This document shows positions 39,601 to 45,881 of a stretch of 64,000 bases of DNA, one piece after another. Both the position numbers and the translations under genes were made by a program. The notes below the pieces were generated by a model, which was given only the letters and a program-made list of their open reading frames with translations, was not told the origin of the DNA and did no database searches. This DNA comes from Cyclina sinensis. Taxonomy: Eukaryota > Mollusca > Bivalvia > Venerida > Veneridae. Location: the NCBI GenBank assembly GCA_012932295.1, contig JAAONU010000013.1:4510603-4574602 (forward strand), given 5' to 3'. Numbering within the stretch: the first letter of the stretch is position 1; each line of letters begins with the position of its first letter.

Positions 39601-40657
39601 ATAATAAATGCATTTTTGCCAAAAGGGCTGCAGTTTTATCAACCTTTGATAGTTAGGGGTCTTGTACACCCCTCTGATAACAACCACACTGTCATGCAAA
39701 TGAATGAAGGCTTTTCATGATAATGCAATTACACTGCTTAATTACTAAAATGGACCGGTTCATCAGTCAGTATGGATGATATTAATTACCAATTCAAGTG
39801 GTATATTTATTGAAATCTAAGGACTGAAAATGAACAGTGCAGGTCATAATTATGGTCTGTAATGATTGCGAAAATGATATCTGTTGCTACCATGCAGCAT
39901 CTCAAGATAGCAACAGTTGATGATTCTCCATCACCAGAATGCAATGGAACATGCCACAGACAATGCCAAACAGTAGGATATTTTTGTTAACAGGTTGTTT
40001 GTTTACATATGACTATCTTTGTATAAGTATTATATTTATAATCAGTTAAGATGTAAATAAGCTTATCACTTCAATAAACAAATTATGGTAACCAGGCATT
40101 AATGAAGCGTTTTCTAAAAGATGCAATATAACCAAGATTACTTTGAGTACATGTTTACACAATACCTGTCAAATATTTCATCTTTCCGACATATCTTTAT
40201 CTCTTATTCTCATTTCTTTATAAACTGGGTACATGACTGTGAAAAAGAAAACTGAAACCATCGCTGAAAGGCAGTTTATTAAATCTAGGCTCAGCATTAT
40301 GCATATTAACATATCAATTTCAATATTTGTTTTCCATTTGGCCAGCAAAACCGGAAATCTTGAACAGAATATTAGCACATGAGTACATTTAAAACAATCC
40401 CCGGTATACCTTTCAAGATCTGGTGCCTTCATTACTGAATTCTGATAACAAAAACTCTAACAGTAACCGTCCTTACTGCATACATATTACACTATTTTTA
40501 TTTTCAGTCAGTTTGTTGTTGACAATAAAAACATAGGTTTATCAATCGATCCTTGCTATATAAATCAAATAAAGATAGCTTACGTCGTCCCAGGCTCGTA
40601 GTCTGGGTTATATTCTTGTAAAACGTGAGGTAGGGAACTTGTTTTCTGATCTGTCAT
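18510..40657 (-). CDS. Coiled-coil protein, 5' part (4 exons, 185 residues)
   Basis: Four exons on the - strand join in phase: 40657-40584, 37529-37328, 33844-33732 and 18675-18510. I do not recognise the protein. Residues 1-24 are polar and acidic. Residues 26-92 are rich in Ser, Arg, Thr and Gly (SVRSRSGAASGRTTAASGRS) and probably disordered. Residues 93-130 form a compact-looking segment with aromatics (EGWKPSTVGLYTHPETYI). Residues 131-185 are highly charged and helical with heptad-like spacing, probably a coiled coil. No signal peptide or membrane segment is seen. A structural, cytoskeletal or centrosomal role is possible but is only inference. The chain ends in phase 0 at a GT donor and continues in exons not found here. 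The 15-kb intron between the last two exons is long compared with the P450 introns. Confidence 0.7.
18676..20900. other. Intron of coiled-coil gene, no feature seen
   Basis: Several short open frames on the - strand (19.2-20.1 kb) lack splice signals or recognisable content. Confidence 0.45.
20918..20999 (+). repeat. tRNA-like SINE head or tRNA fossil
   Basis: A Leu/Ser-like A box (tggcacagcaagttagc, 20918-20934) is followed about 54 bp later by a perfect B box (ggttcgaatcc, 20989-20999). The acceptor-stem ends do not pair and no convincing anticodon arm forms, so a working tRNA gene is unlikely. Confidence 0.45.
21850..22017 (-). other. Unrecognised 55-codon ORF
   Basis: It reads from ATG at 22017 (MFSHLSKTGQTLDVRTVIKL...) to TGA at 21850 in less AT-rich sequence than its surroundings, with balanced codon use. 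A strong donor-like gtaagta lies two bases after the stop. This could be a 3' exon edge, an exon in a misjudged frame, or chance. No homology recognised. Confidence 0.25.
22018..23490. other. Intron of coiled-coil gene, no feature seen
   Basis: A fragment at 23279-23340 (acaagagggccatcatgtgg) resembles the start of the repeat at 25506. Otherwise nothing was identified. Confidence 0.45.
23500..23960 (+). repeat. Dispersed repeat R3 fragment
   Basis: Contains gtgacccctcccc, a phrase like gaataatcttagaataggtc, and atatctaagctcttgg. These match in order parts of 33230-33330 and 60170-60720. Decayed and without clear ends. Confidence 0.5.
24513..24741. mobile_element. Small inverted-repeat DNA element, hAT-like ends
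   Basis: The left end is caatgccatagccagacc. The right end is ctagctacagcactg, whose reverse complement is cagtgctgtagctag. This imperfect inverted pair resembles the cagtggcgtagct-type ends of non-autonomous hAT elements, and the element at 61496 has the same kind of ends. A clear 8-bp target duplication was not found. No coding capacity. Confidence 0.5.
25506..26935 (+). repeat. 145-bp satellite inside a dispersed repeat, 9 units
   Basis: The block begins acaagagggccatgatggcc, with a near-palindrome. Units then follow with the marker ctctagagtgttaacaag (variants) at 25676, 25820, 25965, 26108, 26253, 26398, 26543, 26688 and 26833, spacing 143-145 bp. From 26108 two variants alternate (ggactgaaaatgtaacc versus gggctaaaaatgttacc), making a 290-bp higher-order unit. 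Not coding. Confidence 0.93.
26936..29030. other. Intron of coiled-coil gene, few features
   Basis: A possible dispersed repeat lies near 28720-28870 (gctgggtaaaatgaggcat, then tgacctcagccagctgacta), but no second copy occurs in the window. No exon found. Confidence 0.4.
29040..29300. repeat. 43-bp tandem repeat, 6 copies
   Basis: The marker ctct(g/a)gatatctat recurs at 29053, 29097, 29140, 29183, 29226 and 29269, spacing 44 then 43 bp. Units contain taatacacatttagaatctc then taaatgcactctgg. Confidence 0.92.
29301..31680. other. Intron of coiled-coil gene, no feature seen
   Basis: Two adjacent + strand open frames of 83 codons (29516-29767 and 29786-30037) have no recognisable motif or codon signal. 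Confidence 0.4.
31690..32160. repeat. Degenerate ~75-100 bp tandem repeat
   Basis: The phrase aacaatg(t/g)ccttgacc (variants) recurs at 31773, 31847, 31945 and 32047. It is followed by ta.acatc, tttacaagtagttttcttca and tctgcatttctt. Unit length varies because of insertions and deletions. Confidence 0.75.
32172..32303 (-). other. Possible exon, unsupported donor
   Basis: A pyrimidine-rich acceptor (tctttaaatag) precedes an open frame reading SLTEHSQEVDLPVEVLKKLL and on to LFLNA. Its entry phase fits the end of the exon at 33732. No plausible GT donor follows before the frame becomes AT-rich filler and stops, so it could only be an alternative terminal exon, or chance. Confidence 0.2.
33230..33330 (+). 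repeat. Dispersed repeat R3 fragment
   Basis: Holds aagtgacccctgggaaggga, ttgaacaatcttggtagagg and gtctactagaggatgcctc. These match phrases in 23500-23960 and 60540-60650. Confidence 0.5.
33732..33868 (-). CDS. Coiled-coil gene, exon 3, with an in-frame ATG
   Basis: The - strand frame is open from ATG 33868 (MATLLSFKSEPKLVEGWKPS...) to the donor gg|gtaagt at 33731, 137 nt ending in phase 2. That phase fits exon 4 exactly. Coming from exon 2 (phase 0), the only phase-compatible acceptor is tttaag|AGT, which starts the exon at 33844 with SEPKLVEG. A TGA lies in frame just upstream of the ATG. The ATG could therefore be the start of a shorter isoform from an internal promoter, or simply intronic. 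Content is clearly protein-like (GLYTHPETYISFPAIVKNIL). Confidence 0.65.
33880..37320. other. Intron of coiled-coil gene, no feature seen
   Basis: No exon, satellite or element was identified. A short aacaac microsatellite lies at 33998-34020. Confidence 0.45.
37328..37529 (-). CDS. Coiled-coil gene, exon 2
   Basis: 202 nt, between acceptor ttttttacag and donor caag|gtgaaa. One base completes a Thr codon, then 67 codons follow (PKSKIHPHNFDRESSFGSFP, later SGAASGRTTAASGRSSPSRK, ending SDNK). The GC content and codon usage stand out from the flanks. It is low-complexity Ser/Arg/Thr sequence and likely disordered; several RxxS patterns could be kinase sites (inference). Confidence 0.75.
37540..38640. 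other. Intron 1 of coiled-coil gene, no feature seen
   Basis: AT-rich sequence with only short chance ORFs. Confidence 0.4.
38650..38775 (+). repeat. Dispersed repeat family R1, forward copy
   Basis: Matches 15625-15715 in order: catgggacctcag, ttaacatctcgtccaaaaga, caattag and the following gtaagtcaagaagagggg. Confidence 0.7.
39425..39563. mobile_element. Foldback (palindromic) element
   Basis: The left arm tctatattttatcggtgaat, continuing into aaaatatgg and ttcggatgc, is matched in reverse complement by the right arm gcatccgaa, ccatattttatt, then caccgataaaatatagga. The arms are near-perfect over ~45 bp around a loop holding acgagtg twice. It lies in intron 1 about 1.1 kb from the gene start. 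This looks like a foldback/MITE insertion; the transcript could form a strong hairpin. Confidence 0.85.
40584..40657 (-). CDS. Coiled-coil gene, exon 1 with start codon
   Basis: ATG at 40657 begins MTDQKTSSLPHVLQEYNPDY and EPGT. The exon ends in phase 2 at a gtaagc donor (40583). The two leftover bases plus the first base of exon 2 make a Thr codon, so the join is clean. The start is preferred because of the immediately upstream promoter-like sequence and the absence of an upstream in-frame ATG. Confidence 0.7.
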
Positions 40658-40719
40658 TCTTAATTTTTCTTTCTATCCATACCAGGATAATTTACCCGCG
40701 GGGCACCATGCCAGGTCAC

Positions 40720-40805
40720 CTGAAATCGGGAATTTATTTAATCATGTGACCTTATCCTATGGCAACTTTGATCACGTGACCAAACAAACCATCCCGCCAA
40801 ATGTT
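40720..40805 (-). promoter_or_regulatory. Likely promoter region of the coiled-coil gene
   Basis: About 115-145 bp upstream of the - strand ATG lie a palindromic E-box tcacgtga (40772-40779) and, read on the - strand, tttggcggga (40792-40801), which is close to an E2F-type site. The interval is locally GC-richer (gcggggcacc at 40698-40707). There is no clear TATA box. Site identity is by motif only. Confidence 0.4.
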
Positions 40806-40909
40806 AAATGTTCAGATTTACTTCCAACAAATAAAAATGTTGATGTAATTCATTTAAATTAAAACTATATGGAGACAATCCACTGCTATCACAACAAAAT
40901 ATTCTAGCT

Positions 40910-41116
40910 CTATTTAAGTAGAGTTTTATGTTTCTTGTACATGTTCATGTATGCCTTTTGCCAATGCTCTGTCTCAAATGAAGTTTTGTTTGCTTTTGTT
41001 TTTAGGCTGTACTTAATAGAGTTTGTAATCCGATGTTTTTTTATTGTTGTTCTTTTATAACTTATGTTCCTCTCATCACATACACATAAGTGTCCTTTTT
41101 TCCAGTTCCCCAGCAA
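40910..41116 (-). other. Unrecognised 68-codon ORF, possible repeat fragment
   Basis: It reads MLGNWKKGHLCVCDERNISY... and ends KKHKTLLK, very basic. The last ~80 bp are similar at nucleotide level to 41220-41290, where the frame is broken, so this is probably part of a duplicated or dispersed sequence rather than a gene. Confidence 0.3.
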
Positions 41117-41280
41117 CGCCTTTTACTCTTTTAGGCCTAGGCCTGGATTAACTAGCTACGGTACTGTTAGCCCGGTTTTTATGTTTACTTATATGTTTGA
41201 TTTCATGTAGAAATCTACTCAACTTTTAGGTTTTATGTACATGTACGTCTTATACCAGTGCTCTATCTAAATGCATTTTT

Positions 41281-42054
41281 GTGTTCTTTCGAAGAAACGG
41301 CGATACATAGGGATCGCTTTGTCCGTCCGTCCGTCCGTCACGAAAACTTTACATTGGCTATAACTTTGTCATTTATTAATATTTCCTCATCAAACTTTCA
41401 AATTATACTGCTTACGACAACAAGGTCGTGATGTTGCCAAAATCTTTAGGTCAATATCACATTTGACAGAGTTATGTCCCTTTTGTACTTGGACTTTGTC
41501 ACGAAAACTTAACGTTGGCAATTACTTTACCATTTCTTAACATTTCTTCACCAAACTTTCAAATTATATTGCTTACGACAACAGGGTCTTGATGATGCCA
41601 AATTCTTTAGGTCAGTGTCACATGCGACAGAGATATTCCCCTTTTTGTACTTGGATTTTGTCACGAAAACTTAACATAGACTCTAACTATGCCATTTCTT
41701 AATATTTCTTCATTACACTTTCCAATTGTAATGCTTACAATTGTATCGCTTACGACATAGGGATCGCTTTGTCCGTCAGTTCGTCTGTCACGAAAACATA
41801 ACGTTTGCTATAACTTTGACATTTATTAACATTTCTTCATTAAACTTTCAAATTATATTACTTATGACAACAGGGTCTTGATGAGGCAAAAATCATTAGG
41901 CCAAGATCACATTTAGTGGAGTTATGCCCCTTTTTGTACTTGGCCTTGCATTCTGTCTTTTCCAGCAGGGTCTTGTTTACCTTTTTAGTTATTCTAACAA
42001 AGTATCCAAAGGCGATAAAGTGTTCAACTGAATACCCATCTAGTTGTTTGTTTT
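41281..42054 (+). mobile_element. Non-autonomous dispersed element R4, copy A
   Basis: Begins gtgttctttcgaagaaacgg then cgatacatagggatcgcttt, and ends aaaggcgataaagtgttcaa, then ctgaatacccatctagttg. The same beginning and end occur at 53539-54914. Inside, a ~125-170 bp module starting cacgaaaac recurs at 41339, 41509, 41662 and 41789. No coding capacity. Copy B has cleaner ends. Confidence 0.75.
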
Positions 42055-42130
42055 GTTTGCCTGTCGGTCAATAGCTATTCATAGCTGATATTTAACTGTT
42101 ATAGCGATATACCGACTATAAATAAAACTT

Positions 42131-42154
42131 TGTATTGTATTGTATTGTATTGTA
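42131..42154 (+). repeat. (TATTG)n microsatellite
   Basis: About five tandem copies of tattg. Confidence 0.95.
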
Positions 42155-42374
42155 CGTGTCTACACAAGTACACAAAACTCCGCCGAAAATACGTCTCGAG
42201 TAAAACTGAAATTCTAATCACCTAGTACCTTCATCAAAAATTGCTTCAGCTTTAACTGTAGCCTGACTTTAGTCACTCAATTTATTTTCTTTCTAGGATA
42301 AGAAACAGTAATTCAAAAATGTACATAAAGAAACTGCAAAAGATACTGACTAAAGCTAGTTAAAAATTAGTCCA

Positions 42375-42475
42375 ACTAATTGTACGCAGGTCTGGATATC
42401 GTTTAATCGGTATATGGCTGAATATCTCGTCCTCTAGGATTCTGACCTATCACAAAAATATCACAGAAAACAAAT
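42375..42475 (+). repeat. Dispersed repeat R5, copy 1
   Basis: Shares agtccaact.attgtacgca and, after a variable middle, aatatctc..cctc and gattctgacc.at.acaaaaa with 62745-62850. Confidence 0.65.
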
Positions 42476-43690
42476 AAGAAATGCTTATTCGTCATACCTA
42501 GAGTCAATCATCTTCTCAGACAATACAGATCCAGGTCATAAGATAAAATTTTACAACTTTATTAAACACAATAAAACTGGAAACACAGAAATTGCACCAC
42601 TCAGCATTGATGCTCATACAATGACCATGTGTCGAAGGCCAACATATTAAATAAACAATTCAAATCAGTCTTTTCAAAGCCTTCTCCGGTCCAGATGAGA
42701 TCCCATCAAGGTTACTCAGAGAACTACACACAGAGATAGCACCACTCCTCAGAATCACATTCCAAAGATCATTAGACACGGGTATTGTTCATAAGGATTG
42801 GAAACATGCCATCATCACACAAGCATATAAAAAAGGGTCAAAATCAAAACCTAGTAACTACAGACCAACATCACTCACATGTATAGCATCAAAACTAATG
42901 GATCACATCATTGTTTCAAACATGATGGATTACTTTGACACACACAACATACTCTGCCCCCAGTAACATGGAATCAGGTCAAAACATAGCTGTGAGACCC
43001 AGCACATCTGCTTTACACAAGAAATAGCTGACAACTTAGATCAAGGTCAACAAACCGATGTCATCGTCATTGAATTCAGTAAAGCATTCGACAAAGTCGA
43101 CCACTACAAACTCATACACAAGCTGAATCACACGGGAGTTCACCCACATATCACTTCATGGATTCAGAACTTTCTCAAAAACAGATCGCAACAGGTATTA
43201 GTCGAAAACAAGGCCTCCGACAAGCTCCCTGTGCTTTCTGGTGTCCCTCGGGGATCGGTTCTATGTCCTTGTCTCCTTCTGGCATACATCAATGACCTAC
43301 CAGGTCGAATACTGCTCAAACCATATGGCAATCATGGCAGAAATACCTCACTCACAGAATAGAAATGGTCCAGAGGTTAGCCGGAAGGTATGTTCATAAT
43401 GATTAGCACTATACAAGCAGTGTAACAAAAATGATTAGAGAATTAAAATGGTCAACATTACAGCAAAGGCGAAACCAAGCTAGCCTGATCATGCTTTACA
43501 ATATAAAAAACAGGTCAATATCGATCACAATCACCTCACAGACACAAGGAACAACAAATTCCTCATCCCACAGTCTTCCCAAGGACTATACGACTCTGGA
43601 ACGAATTACCGACTGAGATTAAGGCTACTCCAGCTGTATTAGCTTTTATCAGAGGCTTGAACAAGTTTTATGGATTTTGGACAGTGGGTG
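42470..43690 (+). pseudogene. Decayed non-LTR retrotransposon, reverse transcriptase part
   Basis: Translated fragments match the order of a LINE-type reverse transcriptase: a linker region (YLESIIFSDNTDPGHK), then NYRPTSLTCIASKLMDHII, FSKAFDKVDHYKLIHKL and GVPRGSVL with YINDLP. The block carrying the catalytic aspartates that should follow is missing: the sequence jumps at about 43303 to the C-terminal region (RIEMVQRLAGRYVHND, then WSTLQQRR). There is an in-frame TAA at 42965-42967, where the family usually has Gln, a TAG after the HND, and frame shifts. It is broken and inactive. It resembles Jockey/CR1-type elements; the clade is not settled. Confidence 0.85.
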
Positions 43691-44230
43691 TTATATAAAT
43701 GTAGTAATAAATAGACTTAATTATTAATTTTTGATGCATATAGTGATCAAAATAAAAACAGGAACAATAAAACTCAAAAAAATTGATATATTAAAAACAA
43801 AAATATAACTCAGAACTTACTCACTCGCTAAATAGGAATACATATAGGGTATGTAGATTCTATCACAATCTTCAACACACAAGATTTTTAGTTTAAACAC
43901 ATTTTATTTCAACAAGATAGCACATCATACACAGGTATTTATTACACACCAAATACATATAATTGGAAAAAGGGTTAGATCACAAGTTCTAACGGCGATC
44001 TAATGGCGATCTTCCCCAAATGAATTAAAAGTTATACATGTCTAACGGTTATGATTACTTACAGCTATACATATAATGGAAATAATTTGAAAGTTTGAAG
44101 AAAAAAATGCACATTCATACATTTAAGATAATTAGCTTAGAAAACGTACAGAAAGAAAAAATGTAAATAAAAACTAATTTTATTAAATATTTTATTAAAT
44201 GAAAGAGAGAGATAGAAGGAAAAATGATTT
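43691..44230. other. AT-rich intergenic stretch
   Basis: Possible 3' tail of the retrotransposon. Nothing else identified. Confidence 0.4.
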
Positions 44231-44234
44231 CTTT

Positions 44235-44277
44235 ATTAATCCGGAGACATAGATAACATCTATGTCTCTGATTAATC
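44235..44277. mobile_element. Excision-scar-like palindrome with 7-bp duplications
   Basis: attaatc (44235-44241) and attaatc (44271-44277) flank 29 bp. The first 17 of these (44242-44258, cggagacatagataaca) match the left terminus of the 63262 element with one change. The last 12 (tctatgtctctg) match its right terminus. No element interior is present. Consistent with excision and repair that left 17 nt of one end and 12 nt of the other. Confidence 0.75.
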
Positions 44278-44814
44278 CAAATAGTGCAAAAATAGGAAAG
44301 CCCATAAATCCGGTACATGTAGACCCTAAAAACCATTTTCTTCACGAAACATCCAAATTGTTCATCTGTGAAAATTTGAAATTAATCATCCAACAGATGA
44401 ACGAGAAATTCGATTCATGGGGTTTTCTCTTCATCCAATGAATGAATTTTTAAAGGCCCATAATTATTATAGAACCTGACTAACAAATATTCTTTCCTTC
44501 ATGACCATCAATACACATTTGCTTTACACTTCTTTTGAAAGTTTGTAGCAAATCTTCTGAAAGATAAATGAGCAGCTTGGCACACACAATTTTTTCAATA
44601 ATCCCCTAAGTAGTGAAAAATACAAAGCCCGTTAGTAAAACAATACGCAACAAAAATCTCTTCATTCGCGATCGTCCACACGTAGGCTTTGAAAGTTTGA
44701 AACAAATCGATCTTTAAAATGCGGAAATTCAGAACGCACGGACGTCACAGTATATGCCTCTCACAAAGAGCGGGTACAATTTTTTTTTAAAGGGTCATAC
44801 ATGTGTAAATAGCT

Positions 44815-44824
44815 AGAACGTTCT
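44815..44824. promoter_or_regulatory. Palindromic heat-shock-element-like site
   Basis: agaacgttct contains GAA-N2-TTC inside the longer palindrome ctagaacgttctatag. A single inverted pair is below a full three-unit HSE, so this is motif only. Confidence 0.2.
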
Positions 44825-44829
44825 ATAGT

Positions 44830-45066
44830 TTATCCGCGGTGGCAGAGATTCGTGCTGACTTGTTGAAGGAAGATCACTGCCAAAGAGGTTGCTCCAACCT
44901 CCAACGGGACTTTGGCTGGCTTAGCTGTCCATTTTTCATAGTACTCTGGGACAATGTGTACACCGATCAGTAAGACGATTTGAGAGACCGGTGTATATAC
45001 ATTGACTCTGGGCACCACTCTGTAACGGGACTTAACATAGAGACAGGGTTTATCCACATTATCAGT
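44830..45066 (-). other. Unrecognised ORF, one hydrophobic segment
   Basis: The - strand is open from just after a TAA (45067-45069) to TAA at 44830. Codon use is balanced and GC-richer than the surroundings. It reads DKPCLYVKSRYRVVPRVNVY, then QIVLLIGVHIVPEYYEKWTA and VPLEVGATSLAVIFLQQ. A hydrophobic run (SQIVLLIGVHIV) could be a membrane helix. There is no ATG near the 5' end of the frame, so it could be the last exon of a gene (a possible acceptor gttaag lies inside) or a retroposed fragment. I do not recognise the family. Confidence 0.4.
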
Positions 45067-45378
45067 TTACCAATGAAAATAGGTGAAAGAAATATAAACT
45101 ACCAATGATAAAAGCCTTTGTAGCGAAACGTTAGGGAAAGTTCTCAAAATGTCTGCGCCCATAAAGATAGGACCTAAAAGTTTTAAATTAAAGAAGGTAC
45201 ACTATATCACGGGATAATTAAACACAAGTCTTTCATTATATTCTCCAACTTTAAAACACCAAATACTTCTGTCCAACTCTTTAAATGTAAAAGCAGGTCT
45301 TAACTGATTTGAGGTTTTCATTTGTCAAAATTTAGAACTGGTGAGGAGCCTACTCGTATGTTAAAAGAAGGCAGAGTT

Positions 45379-45583
45379 TGACCTACATTTGGTTGTGTTA
45401 GCTCAGACTATAAATAACATATATACACAGTTTTCATTCATGACATAAAAGCCTGATGATGTCAGCTTGTTTAGAGGTTTGTGCATGTGTTCTGATAAGG
45501 AACACGTTGAGAGGAATCTGGTTAAAATTGTACTGAATTTAACTTAACTACATCCTAAATACCTCAAGTTTGAATAAAGGTCA
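45379..45583 (+). promoter_or_regulatory. Possible P450 promoter elements
   Basis: A TATA-like ctataaata lies at 45408-45416. Nuclear-receptor half sites tgacct (45379-45384) and aaaggtca (45576-45583) bracket it. Such half sites are common by chance, but nuclear-receptor control is usual for P450 genes. The transcription start is not known. Confidence 0.25.
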
Positions 45584-45703
45584 AACATATCTATATCACA
45601 TGAAAAACTTTCAATAGATAATATTGAAGAAAAAGTAATTAACATGCAAGTTACAAGTGAGTGTAAGTATATAGTGGAGAGTTTCTATAATGTTTCATTT
45701 CAG

Positions 45704-45881
45704 ATGAAGAAACTTAAGGTGACATCAGTCTTCTTTGTACAGAAGGTATGGAGAAGCAGTGCTGCCACTATTGAAAGTACCAACAGTTTAGTGACAGAGT
45801 ATGAGAAAGCCAAACCTTTTGATGAAATACCTGGACCTAAAGGTCTGCCATATATTGGTACAATGTTGAGTTATAGAAAAG
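45704..45881 (+). CDS. P450 exon 1
   Basis: Encodes residues 1-59 plus one base of Gly60: presequence and the proline-rich hinge IPGPKGLPYIG. Donor ag|gtgagt-type at 45882. Confidence 0.9.
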
